Shown: piece after piece, positions 8,960 to 16,905 of the stretch
Layout: every line of letters begins with the position of its first letter
Numbering within the stretch: position 1 is the first letter of the stretch
NCBI GenBank assembly: GCA_016928295.1
Contig: JAFGLA010000085.1
Location: 1 to 39,729, forward strand
Direction: 5' to 3'
From: Opitutales bacterium
GTDB lineage: Bacteria > Verrucomicrobiota > Verrucomicrobiia > Opitutales > Oceanipulchritudinaceae
Length of the DNA stretch: 39,729 nt
Notes under the pieces: generated by a model
Database searches by the model: none
What the model was told of the DNA's origin: nothing
What the model saw: the letters and a program-made list of their open reading frames with translations, nothing else
Translations under genes and position numbers: made by a program

Positions 8960-10189
8960 ATGAAACTTAGTGTCATAGGTTGCGGCCCGGCAGGATTGTT
9001 TGCCGCCATTAGCGCGGCGAAGACAGCGCCGGAGTTAAACGTCTGCATTCTGGAACGGGAGTCTCAGCCCCTGCGCTGGATGAACGATGCGCGCAACCCG
9101 CCAGCCCTCACCCGCTCGGACGATTCGCCGGACGCCTTTGCAGCCGCCTGCCCGCACGGGGCAGACTTCATGCACGGAGCGGTGCAGGCCCTGCCCCCGT
9201 CCATATTGAGAGAATCGCTCGGCGAAATGGGCGTTCGCACCCGCGTGGGCGAAAACGGGGCCGTGCTCCCTGCCGAGGGCTTGGACGCGCAAAGAATATC
9301 GGCGACCTTGCTCGATTACGCCAAGCGGCTTGGCATAGAGGTTGTGACAGGCTGCACGGTTGCGGAAATGAACCGCGGGACGGACTGCTTCCGCATTTGG
9401 CCAAAGAGCGGCCCTTCGCTGGATTCGGACTTTGTGATTCTGGCCACAGGCGGGCGCGCCGGACATAGCGGCTGGAACCTTGCGCGCAGCTTTGGACACG
9501 AGCCTTCGGCGTGGGTGCCCAGTCCCGTTCTGCTTCAGAGTAAGGACGCCCGCGCGCGAGTCAGTTCACCAATTCCTGTCGATGGGGCCACGGCGCGCAT
9601 TCCAGAATTGTCCGCCGAGGCTGGCGGAGGAGTCTGCCTCTTGCCCAACGGCATCGGAGGGGCCGCAATTCTGGAGCTTGCCGCAAGATACAGCCACGAG
9701 CTGGCAGCGCGCCAATATCGAATGACTTTGGAGGTCAACTGGGTGGCAGGGCACACTCGCGGCCAGCCGACCAAACTCTTGCGTCAGATCCAACAGTCGC
9801 ACGCGCGAAAGACGGTTATGGAGGACGCGGTGCTCGATTTGCCGCGCAAGCTGTGGGAGAAGCTCGTCGAGAGCATGAAGCTGCCTGCACAGAGCCGTTG
9901 GAGCGCGTTGGACGCGGCACAGCTTCAGGCGCTGGCCGGGCAGTTGGTGTCCAGCCGTTTCAAAATTGACGGGCGGGCAATGAACAAGGCCGAATGGGTT
10001 GCTAGCGGCGGGGTGCCCCTCGTGGAGCTGGACCCTGTTTCATTGCAAAGCCTGCGTCAAAAGGGCCTTTTCATGGCGGGCGAGATGCTGGATATTGACG
10101 CCATCGCGGGGGGCTGGAACATGCATATCGCATGGACGACGGGCTGGATTGCGGGCAGCGCAGTGGCCGCCGAGTATGGGCGCATGTAG
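8960..10189 (+). CDS. HI0933/YhiN-family FAD-dependent flavoprotein
   Basis: A 409-residue flavoprotein. The N-terminal dinucleotide-binding motif is MKLSVIGCGPAGLFAAISA, and FVILATGGRAGHSGW is the second family signature (ATGG). The C-terminus has LFMAGEMLDIDAIAGGWNMHIAWTTGW, the FAD-closing block typical of the HI0933/YhiN family, often annotated 'aminoacetone oxidase family' or BaiN-like. The true substrate is not known for most members. The start at 8960 was chosen because the FAD motif begins right there. An in-frame Met 75 bases upstream adds no conserved sequence. A bidirectional terminator follows at 10245-10275. Confidence 0.88.
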   Translation: MKLSVIGCGPAGLFAAISAAKTAPELNVCILERESQPLRWMNDARNPPALTRSDDSPDAFAAACPHGADFMHGAVQALPPSILRESLGEMGVRTRVGENGAVLPAEGLDAQRISATLLDYAKRLGIEVVTGCTVAEMNRGTDCFRIWPKSGPSLDSDFVILATGGRAGHSGWNLARSFGHEPSAWVPSPVLLQSKDARARVSSPIPVDGATARIPELSAEAGGGVCLLPNGIGGAAILELAARYSHELAARQYRMTLEVNWVAGHTRGQPTKLLRQIQQSHARKTVMEDAVLDLPRKLWEKLVESMKLPAQSRWSALDAAQLQALAGQLVSSRFKIDGRAMNKAEWVASGGVPLVELDPVSLQSLRQKGLFMAGEMLDIDAIAGGWNMHIAWTTGWIAGSAVAAEYGRM

Positions 10190-10244
10190 GGAATAGAACA
10201 CTTCTACGCGTGACTGTGGCGCACCTCTTCGGGACGGGTACGCA

Positions 10245-10275
10245 AAAACGGCACTGCGTGTTGCAGTGCCGTTTT
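10245..10275. terminator. Bidirectional intrinsic terminator
   Basis: AAAACGGCACTGC (10245-10257), loop GTGTT, GCAGTGCCGTTTT (10263-10275) form a perfect 13-bp stem with A/T tracts on both sides. It sits between the convergent flavoprotein and L25 genes. Confidence 0.85.
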
Positions 10276-10314
10276 GTCTGGAGTTCGCTTAATAACGCGA
10301 ACGCCGGGGAAGGA

Positions 10315-10953
10315 CTACTTGCCCTTCTTCGCGGGGGCGGCGGCGGCGGGCGCTGCGGCGGCGGCTTCTTCAGCAGCCGGTGCTTCCTCTTCAACCCTGG
10401 CGGCAACGCAGCTTACAACGTCAACGTCGCCGTCAGCAAGGTAGGTCACGCCTTCAAGAGCGGGCAGATCCTTGACCTTGATGGTATCGCCGACCTTCAT
10501 CTCGGTCACGTCAACTTCGACGAACTCGGGCAGGTGGCGCGGACGGCAGCGGATTGCAACGTCGTGGCGGTGCTGTTCGATAAGGCCGCCTTCTGTGCGA
10601 ACGCCATAAGCGTCGCCCTTGACGTGGATGGAGATGGTGGCGAACATGTCGCGACCACGGAGAATTTCCTTGAAGTCGATGTGGACAAAGTCATCCGTGC
10701 GCGGGTTGCGCTGGATTTCCTGAATGATGGAAAGGGCGTTGTTTTCCGCGCCTTCCTCGACGAGCTCGATCAGAGCGGTACGGCCGGACACCTGCTTCCA
10801 GAGCTTGCGGAACTCCGAGCTCTCGATAACGAGGGTGCGGGTGCCGTTGGGTCCGTAGAGGACGGCGGGAATGTTGCCGCTCTTGCGAATGCGATGAGAC
10901 GCGGAGCTGCCGTTCTGTTCGCGGGCGGATACCTTGAGATTGAGCTGCTTCAT
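10315..10953 (-). CDS. rplY: 50S ribosomal protein L25 (long, CTC/TL5-type)
   Basis: A 212-residue 5S rRNA-binding protein of the long, two-domain type. The N-terminal L25 domain is recognised by SASHRIRKSGNIPAVLYGP and FVHIDFKEI. The C-terminal TL5-like beta domain contains GGLIEQHRHDVAIRCRPRHLPEFVEVDV and MKVGDTIKVKDLP. The tail is a low-complexity Ala/Glu/Pro stretch ending PAKKGK. A clear ribosome-binding site (GGAGAG) lies a few bases before the ATG, and a promoter is visible at 11047-11074. The peptidyl-tRNA hydrolase gene that often follows this gene is not next to it here. Confidence 0.94.
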   Translation of the reverse strand: MKQLNLKVSAREQNGSSASHRIRKSGNIPAVLYGPNGTRTLVIESSEFRKLWKQVSGRTALIELVEEGAENNALSIIQEIQRNPRTDDFVHIDFKEILRGRDMFATISIHVKGDAYGVRTEGGLIEQHRHDVAIRCRPRHLPEFVEVDVTEMKVGDTIKVKDLPALEGVTYLADGDVDVVSCVAARVEEEAPAAEEAAAAAPAAAAPAKKGK

Positions 10954-11046
10954 ATGCTCTCCAAAAAAGTTATAGCAAAGTCCTGAAAATGTTTAGACCC
11001 CACCCATAACAGAACCTGCGGGATCTGACGCGATGGGAAAAGGTCC

Positions 11047-11074
11047 GTAATAGCCTTCTGGCCATACAGTGCAA
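11047..11074 (-). promoter_or_regulatory. Probable sigma70-type promoter of rplY
   Basis: On the minus strand TTGCAC (11069-11074), a 16-base spacer and TATTAC (11047-11052) lie about 95 bases upstream of the L25 start. Confidence 0.45.
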
Positions 11075-11210
11075 TCAAAAAGTTAAAATAGCGCCTTGAG
11101 AACTACCTCTCCAAGGGAGAGAAAACGCAGATTACTTGTTGACTGACAGAGAATAAAAACACGTCCGGCACTAGCTGGCAAGCGGGTTCATCACGTTCTT
11201 GGGCATATGG

Positions 11211-12185
11211 CTAGTGGTTCATGAAGAGCCAGGAAATCTGCCCGAAATAATCTCTCACGTAGTCGCTCGCCAAAAGCGTGTAAAGCAAGGCTCCGCCAGC
11301 CAGCGCGGGGCCGAATGGCAAGGCTCCTTCGGGCAGATCGTCTTCGCCCTCGCCGTAACCGCGAACGTAGTTTTCGTCTTCCTGCGTAAGGGCCTCCGGG
11401 TCCGCCCCGAGCGGGCTTTGGACATCCTCTGGCAGATCGCCCTTGCCTTTGCCGAGAATCAGCTTGGTAAGCGCCCAGGACACCATCGCCACGGTACCGA
11501 GCACCGCCCCGCCAAAGAGGGCGAACACCGCGCCCTGCCAGCCGCAGAAAGCGCCTATTGCGCCCATGAGCTTCACATCGCCCTCGCCCATCGCCGGTCG
11601 GTGCAGAACGATCTCCGCCATTATCATTATCCAATAGATAAGCGCAGTTCCGATGAACGCGCCTTGCAGGGCGGATATGAGGGACTCAAAGCCTGTCATG
11701 GGGATGTTACCCGCCGAGTGCAGGCCCGGGACAAAGGCCGAGAGTATTACGCCGAAAACAAAGCCGCCCACGGAGCAGCGGTCGGGAATCGTCATCGTGT
11801 CGAGGTCCACGAAAGTCGCGCAGACTAGAAGCGAGGTGAAAAGCATCCAGCACAGGGCTGTTGGAACATCTGGCGCGCGCAGCCAGCAGGCCAGAAAAAG
11901 TGCACCGGTAAGAATCTCCACTGCGGGATAGCGAAAGCTGAATGGCCTGCCGCAGCAGCGCGCCTTGCCACGCAATATGAACCAGCTAAGTACCGGTATA
12001 TTGTCGTACCAGGCTATGGGCTTTCCGCAGGCGCAGTGCGACCCGGGGCGGACGACGCTTTTGCCAGCCGGTATGCGGTAAATGCATACGTTGAGGAAAC
12101 TGCCCACGCAGGCTCCGAAAACAAAGGCCACGGCGGGGAAATACCATGGCATGGCGCGGGCCATTTGGATAAAGGCGTCTTTCAT
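11211..12185 (-). CDS. pilD: Prepilin peptidase / N-methyltransferase
   Basis: A 324-residue polytopic membrane protease that cleaves type IV prepilin and pseudopilin leaders. GACVGSFLNVCIYRIP marks the N-terminal domain. WYDNIPVLSWFILRGKARCCGRPFSFRYP is the family signature. The two catalytic Asp motifs are visible as DLDTMTIPD and GEGDVKLMGAIGAF. The zinc-binding cysteines are atypical: the family has two CxxC pairs, here CAC and CC. An acidic insert (EDVQSPLGADPEALTQEDENY) precedes the last membrane helix. The start at 12185 (MKDAF) was chosen over a Met 57 bases upstream because the family domain begins there. A natural substrate is the prepilin-like protein encoded at 14192-16786. Confidence 0.92.
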   Translation of the reverse strand: MKDAFIQMARAMPWYFPAVAFVFGACVGSFLNVCIYRIPAGKSVVRPGSHCACGKPIAWYDNIPVLSWFILRGKARCCGRPFSFRYPAVEILTGALFLACWLRAPDVPTALCWMLFTSLLVCATFVDLDTMTIPDRCSVGGFVFGVILSAFVPGLHSAGNIPMTGFESLISALQGAFIGTALIYWIMIMAEIVLHRPAMGEGDVKLMGAIGAFCGWQGAVFALFGGAVLGTVAMVSWALTKLILGKGKGDLPEDVQSPLGADPEALTQEDENYVRGYGEGEDDLPEGALPFGPALAGGALLYTLLASDYVRDYFGQISWLFMNH

Positions 12186-12246
12186 CGTAAGGGCTGGAGT
12201 ATATGGGAAATGTGGGGGAGAAAAGGCCGATGGGGGGGGCAATAAA

Positions 12247-13233
12247 TCAGGAAAGGCCGAGTGCTTCCCTTGCCGCGCAATACATGCGGGCGATTACTTC
12301 CGGCGGCAGTCCTTCGTCAAAGCCTGTCCATAGGGCGAGGGCTTTTGCGCCTTGGTTTACAAGCATGGGAAGGCCGTTACTTGCTGCAAAGCCGTAGGAT
12401 TGTGCCTGCTCGACGAGCTTGCTGCGGTGCTTGCCGTAAGTAGTGTCGAAAACAACTGTGCCTGCTTCAAATGCGGCCAGATCCAGAGGGCAAGGGTCGT
12501 CGGGTTTCAGTCCGAGGCTTGTCGCGTTGATGACAACCGGCGAGGACGGCAGGGGTGTATGCAGAGAGTCTTTGAGGTCGAAGCCGTGCAGGTTGCCGGT
12601 CTGATTTAGCGGCTCAAGCTGCTTTAGCAGCTCCTCAAGGCGATCGGCACTGCGGTTGCCCACGTAGAGGCTGCGGCAACCGGAAATCAGGCAGCTTGCT
12701 CCGATGGCACGCGCGGCCCCGCCAGCGCCAACCAAGATCACGTCCCGCCCCCGTATCGAGGCGTAAGTGGGGGCCTCCATAAGGCCGAGCAGAAGGCCGA
12801 TGCCGTCGGTATTCGTTCCGCGCCAGCCATTTCCGAAACGATAAAGTGTGTTGACCGCACCCGAAGCAAGGCCGTTCCAGTCGTCTTCGGCAATTTCGAC
12901 ATGCTCCAGCGCCAGCACCTTGTGCGGGATGGTGAGATTCAGCCCCGCGAAGCCCTTTTCGGCCAACAGTTCAAGCGCCGCCTTCAGGTTTTCAGGCTCC
13001 ACCTCCACGCGGTAGTAGCGCCAGTTGGCGAACCGCTCGTTCTTTCGCGCCAGTTCGGCAAGGGCGGCATTGTGCATCTGCGGGCTGACGCTGTGCCTGA
13101 TGGGCCAGCCAAGAACAGCCAGCGCAGTAAGCCCTGCGAAAGAGCTTTCGCGTATCTGGTCAAGCCGAAGCGTCTGTCCGGCCAGAGGTCTGGCAGAGGC
13201 GTCGAGCTTGATTTCCTCGTCTTCGCTTCGCAT
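12247..13233 (-). CDS. aroE: Shikimate dehydrogenase
   Basis: A 328-residue NADPH-dependent enzyme of the shikimate pathway, reducing 3-dehydroshikimate to shikimate. GWPIRHSVSPQMHNAAL is the substrate-binding motif. NLTIPHKV carries the catalytic Lys, GTNTDGIGLL the catalytic Asp, and VILVGAGGAARAIGASCL is the NADP-binding glycine loop. The protein is longer than the usual 270-290 residues because of an N-terminal extension of about 35 residues (MRSEDEEIKLDASARP onward). It starts 15 bases after the stop of the SirB1-like gene and ends 61 bases before pilD, which suggests cotranscription. Confidence 0.94.
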   Translation of the reverse strand: MRSEDEEIKLDASARPLAGQTLRLDQIRESSFAGLTALAVLGWPIRHSVSPQMHNAALAELARKNERFANWRYYRVEVEPENLKAALELLAEKGFAGLNLTIPHKVLALEHVEIAEDDWNGLASGAVNTLYRFGNGWRGTNTDGIGLLLGLMEAPTYASIRGRDVILVGAGGAARAIGASCLISGCRSLYVGNRSADRLEELLKQLEPLNQTGNLHGFDLKDSLHTPLPSSPVVINATSLGLKPDDPCPLDLAAFEAGTVVFDTTYGKHRSKLVEQAQSYGFAASNGLPMLVNQGAKALALWTGFDEGLPPEVIARMYCAAREALGLS

Positions 13234-13248
13234 TGCAAATAAAGGGGG

Positions 13249-14145
13249 CTATGGATGCCACTGCGTTCCGCCGAGCTGCTTCTCGTACGCGCTTACAAAG
13301 CGGTTGAACAGGCCGGCACGAGTCTTGTGCGCGCGTTCCTCGAACTGAGCCGCAAGTACGCGACAGCATAGATACAAAACCTGCAAATCATCGAGCGGCT
13401 CGAACCAGATTCTTTCAGGCTCAATATCGTTCTTGCGCAGTATTTCCAGAATCTGGTCAACGTGGCGGAATGCGCCGCGTTCAAAGGCGTCCACGTAAAA
13501 AGGCGCGTTTTCGCCAGCATTGTCTCCGCAAAGAACCAGCACCCTGCCGGGCATGTCCACGATGTCGAGATTCACGCCCAGGCGTTTTGCCACGAGGACG
13601 TACACGATGCTCAAGGCGAGCGGCGAGCCGCGCCTTCTGCGGATGACCGAGGCGATGACAACGCTGCCGGGTTCGTCCTCTATCTCGCTTATGCCGCGAA
13701 AGCAGTATTCGTGAAACATGACGCGGTTGATGGCCTTGCAGCGTTCCATGTTGCCGGAGTCCGGCTCGATGAGGGACTCGACCCTCGCGGCCATAGAGTC
13801 CAGAACGCGACTGATGGAGGACGCGTCCTCGCGGGGCAGAGCGGCGGCGGAAATGAGCTTTACGCCCGTTTCGAGGTCGCGCTCTCCGCGCTCTATAAAA
13901 TTGATAACCGCAAGGCTTGGCGATGCGCTTTCAAGCTCTTCGAGCATCTGGCTGGCTGCGGCGGAGCGCGCCCCGTCGGCGGCGCTTGCCATGTTGCGCA
14001 ATATGTCCACGCCGGATTCACCAAGACGGCGAAACTCGGCAAGCAGCGCGTCGTGAACGCTGGGAGTGTCGTCGTCTATGAGGGAGCCAAGGGCTTCCTC
14101 CCGCTCCTTGCTGATTCTGCTGTTCACGTGCCACACATTATTCAC
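13249..14145 (-). CDS. SirB1-family transglutaminase-like protein
   Basis: A protein of about 298 residues with the SirB1/transglutaminase-like region seen as MERCKAINRVMFHEYCFRG, RRGSPLALSIVYVLVAKRLG and VDMPGRVLVLCGD. The family's Cys-His-Asp site appears altered: the usual active Cys in the 'G.CL..s.l' segment is not obvious here (GSPLALSIVY), so it may be inactive or a protein-binding version. The N-terminal half is helical. No ATG lies near the expected start. The GTG codons at 14145, 14136 and 14127 are candidates, and the first is used here. The in-frame ORF extends far upstream only by overlapping the preceding gene. Confidence 0.75.
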   Translation of the reverse strand: MNNVWHVNSRISKEREEALGSLIDDDTPSVHDALLAEFRRLGESGVDILRNMASAADGARSAAASQMLEELESASPSLAVINFIERGERDLETGVKLISAAALPREDASSISRVLDSMAARVESLIEPDSGNMERCKAINRVMFHEYCFRGISEIEDEPGSVVIASVIRRRRGSPLALSIVYVLVAKRLGVNLDIVDMPGRVLVLCGDNAGENAPFYVDAFERGAFRHVDQILEILRKNDIEPERIWFEPLDDLQVLYLCCRVLAAQFEERAHKTRAGLFNRFVSAYEKQLGGTQWHP

Positions 14146-14191
14146 AGCTAGGCTCTTGGCAACTGACTTTTGCAGCGCGGGCAAGCGACGT

Positions 14192-16786
14192 TCACTCTCC
14201 CGCCGCAAGCCAGCGGAACTGCACGATGCGGAACTGCCTGCCGTTTTTCTCCGCATCGCCGCCCACAGCGTATGGCAGGCGTTGCAGAACTGCCTCGGCG
14301 CGGGCTTTCGTCCCGCCCGCGCTTTGCCCCACAACGCGCACGCGGAACGAATCCGAGCGGGTGAAGAGTATTGGCGAAAGAGCAGAGAGGACAAGGCTCT
14401 GGTCCACGTTTGCAGGGCTGCCGCGCGGAATGCCGTCCCCTGCACCGCTGCGGCGGTTTATAGCGGGGACCGCGTCGATTGCGTCCTGAAGTATGCGGCT
14501 TTGCGCAAAGTCTTTCAGCGAATGGAATGGGCTGCCGCGTAGCGCGATGCGCTTAGCGATTTCTTCTGCCAGTTCGTCGGCATACGGCCCGATGTCCCTG
14601 ATGCCGACAAGATACGCGGGGTGCCAGCGTTTTTCGGAGAGAGGCGTTTTCGCGCTGTCGAGGGCGTCTAGGTCCGCGTCGATAATGGCGTCCAGAGCGG
14701 CTTGGCTTGGCGGGCGGGACGCGCTCCATGGCATACTGGCGAATGGGGCTTCAAGGTCCGTGGCGCGCGTTGTGGAGCCGCTTTTGGCGGTCCAGTCCTT
14801 GCAGGCGAAGGAGCGTAGAATCGCGGCCCATGCCTTTGCGTCGGCTGTGTTTATGTTGAATCCGCCTTCAAGGAGCAGTTCCCTGGCGTCGTCGGGCGAA
14901 CGGTCGGGCTTTGTGCTGCCGGCGGGAACGATGCGGAAATTTTCCAGTGCGCTTTCTCCGTCCCATTCCCCTTCGGGCAGGCTGGAAAAGAAATACCTGT
15001 CGAGCATGGCGTCGGCTTCTTCGTCCAGCCCAGCCCCGATTGCGAATGCGTTCGACGATGCTAGCGGCGCGTGGCGAAGGGAAAGAAACGACAGGCTCGC
15101 GCGCACGGGAGGGTCCGACAATAGCGCGTGACGGTCCCCATACGGGGGGCTTGAATACATGCTGGCAAAGAAGTCCGCTGCGCGTATGGCGTCCGAACGG
15201 GCGTATTTCGAAGGGTCGGCAAGGATGTAGTTATGCGAGTCGCCGTCTTGTTCGATTTCAAGAAGCTCGCGGCGCGGCTCCCATTCGCGAAAGAGTTCGT
15301 CCGGCGCGTCATCGACTAGTCTTGCGTGCCATGCGAATCCCCAGCCGTTTTCCGCGTTGATGGCGTCGCGGTTCATTCCGCGGCTGCCTTCTACACTGGC
15401 GGAGCGGCAGAATAGCTTGCTGCTGCCGTAGCTCATCGTGAATGCCGCCATGTGACCGATGCTGATTGTGTGAAACGGCGTTCCGGCAGAGTCGCCTATT
15501 TTGTAAAACTCGATTACGGGATTGCTCGCGGAAAAGCTAAGCGTGACGTCCTGATACCTTGTGAAAGTGTTAAGATATGTGCTTCCTATAGCATCCTGCC
15601 ATACGCCAAGATTGTGCGTTCCGCCGCCTTCCTTGGGGGATGCCAGAAGCAGGAGCTGCCCGGGTGCCATGTCGTAGAAACAGTCGAGCGTCACTTCCAG
15701 CGGGTCGGGCAGGACTATCGAGAGATCGGTATTCGTCGTAACCTTTGGCAGGCCACTGATTTTCACGAGCAAGTCCTCTTCGTTTTCGCCCGTGGCGATT
15801 GTACGCGCCATGGGGTTCCACAGCTCCACCCAGAGCATGTAGGTGAAAATTAAATCTACACGCGAGGGAGAATGTCTGTATTGGTCGTTGTTGAGGCCAA
15901 GCCCGCAGGCGAGGACAAACTCCGTGACGGCCGGCTGAAAGAGAGCGGGGCCGGAAGTCGTGTCCATTTTGCCGTCGAGCGGGAAGGAGCTTCTCATCCA
16001 CTGCTTCCAGCTTTCGGGAGGGGGCATCGCAAATGCGTCAGCTTCCTCGCTTGCGAGCGCGGATAGGTCTTCGCGAAGGCCGCCTTCCAGCGTGTTGCAT
16101 AGTGTGAAGGCATTCCATGCAGTGTGCTTAGTATCGTCACAGACAACAGGCGGGCCGGGGATTTGCAGGCTTAACCGAGCGAGCTCCTCTTTGCGCTGGG
16201 CTATTTCCATATCCGAATACAGGCCAAGTGCGTCGCGTCCGTCAGACGGGCCTGTGCAGGGCAGTACGCCGAGGTCTTCAGCCCACCACGCGAGCTGGCC
16301 TTGAGAGAGTCCGTCAGCATCGGCGAGTTCTTCAAGTGGAGCATACACTGCGTCCTGGCCTTCGCCTTCCGGCAGTATCTGACAGGTGGCCGCGACGTGG
16401 CTGTCCGAGGGCTGACCGCTCACGAGGTAGAAGCGGCTTGCGTCCGCCTTTTCGCAGAGTGTCCAGCAGGGCTGGGCCGTGCCTGCAACGGTGTCGCCGC
16501 CCGCCGTCGCGGAGAGGTCGCGGCCCGGGCCTTCGGAGAGGGTCGCTATCGCACGCCCGAGGGCGAGGCGGGCGTTTGCGCGGGCAAGAGCTTGCTCATG
16601 CCTAACGTGCGCGATGCGTCTTGCGGCAAGCGTCTGCACGGACTGTCCGGCAAGGGCAATGAGCAGCAGGCAAAGAACGCCAAGGACTAGCGCGAGAGCG
16701 AATCCGCGGCTACGTTCTCCGCGTATGTGGGGGCGTGAAGGCACTGGAAGAAAGCTATTATGAGCCTTACGGGCGACACTAGCCAC
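14192..16786 (-). CDS. Verru_Chthon cassette protein A-like prepilin-type protein
   Basis: An 864-residue protein starting with a basic leader and a prepilin-like hydrophobic segment (RSRGFALALVLGVLCLLLIALAGQSV). The Glu at +5 of true pilins is absent, as in GspK/PilX-type minor components. The C-terminal half has GGFNINTADAKAWAAILRSF, PFHSLKDFAQSRILQDAID and FRVRVVGQSAGGTKARAEAV, all resembling the large 'A' component of the Verru_Chthon cassettes of Verrucomicrobiota. Those proteins are thought to form pseudopilus-like assemblies of unknown function. The B, C and D partners are not seen here. The prepilin peptidase gene lies three genes downstream. The terminator of the preceding gene ends only about 4 bases before this ATG, so the true start or promoter may lie slightly further inside. 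Confidence 0.75.
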   Translation of the reverse strand: MASVARKAHNSFLPVPSRPHIRGERSRGFALALVLGVLCLLLIALAGQSVQTLAARRIAHVRHEQALARANARLALGRAIATLSEGPGRDLSATAGGDTVAGTAQPCWTLCEKADASRFYLVSGQPSDSHVAATCQILPEGEGQDAVYAPLEELADADGLSQGQLAWWAEDLGVLPCTGPSDGRDALGLYSDMEIAQRKEELARLSLQIPGPPVVCDDTKHTAWNAFTLCNTLEGGLREDLSALASEEADAFAMPPPESWKQWMRSSFPLDGKMDTTSGPALFQPAVTEFVLACGLGLNNDQYRHSPSRVDLIFTYMLWVELWNPMARTIATGENEEDLLVKISGLPKVTTNTDLSIVLPDPLEVTLDCFYDMAPGQLLLLASPKEGGGTHNLGVWQDAIGSTYLNTFTRYQDVTLSFSASNPVIEFYKIGDSAGTPFHTISIGHMAAFTMSYGSSKLFCRSASVEGSRGMNRDAINAENGWGFAWHARLVDDAPDELFREWEPRRELLEIEQDGDSHNYILADPSKYARSDAIRAADFFASMYSSPPYGDRHALLSDPPVRASLSFLSLRHAPLASSNAFAIGAGLDEEADAMLDRYFFSSLPEGEWDGESALENFRIVPAGSTKPDRSPDDARELLLEGGFNINTADAKAWAAILRSFACKDWTAKSGSTTRATDLEAPFASMPWSASRPPSQAALDAIIDADLDALDSAKTPLSEKRWHPAYLVGIRDIGPYADELAEEIAKRIALRGSPFHSLKDFAQSRILQDAIDAVPAINRRSGAGDGIPRGSPANVDQSLVLSALSPILFTRSDSFRVRVVGQSAGGTKARAEAVLQRLPYAVGGDAEKNGRQFRIVQFRWLAAGE

Positions 16787-16789
16787 AAC

Positions 16790-16826
16790 AAAACAGGACC
16801 GTGGCTTTCGCCTGCGGTCCTGTTTT
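16790..16826. terminator. Intrinsic terminator after the CoA-transferase gene
   Basis: AAAACAGGACCG (16790-16801) pairs perfectly with CGGTCCTGTTTT (16815-16826) around a 13-base loop. It serves the minus-strand CoA-transferase transcript ending at 16906. Confidence 0.8.
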
Positions 16827-16905
16827 GGTAGAAGTCTGCCTCGCCAATGCCTGCGCGTTGCAGATTTTTGCGAAGGCAGTACACGAGTTCTACTGCGTGA
16901 CGGCC

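Noticed and set aside
10954-11210. Possible tRNA or small RNA between L25 and pilD
   Set aside because: A short CTCTCC/GGAGAG hairpin is present at 11107-11121, but there is no cloverleaf, T-loop consensus or T-run.
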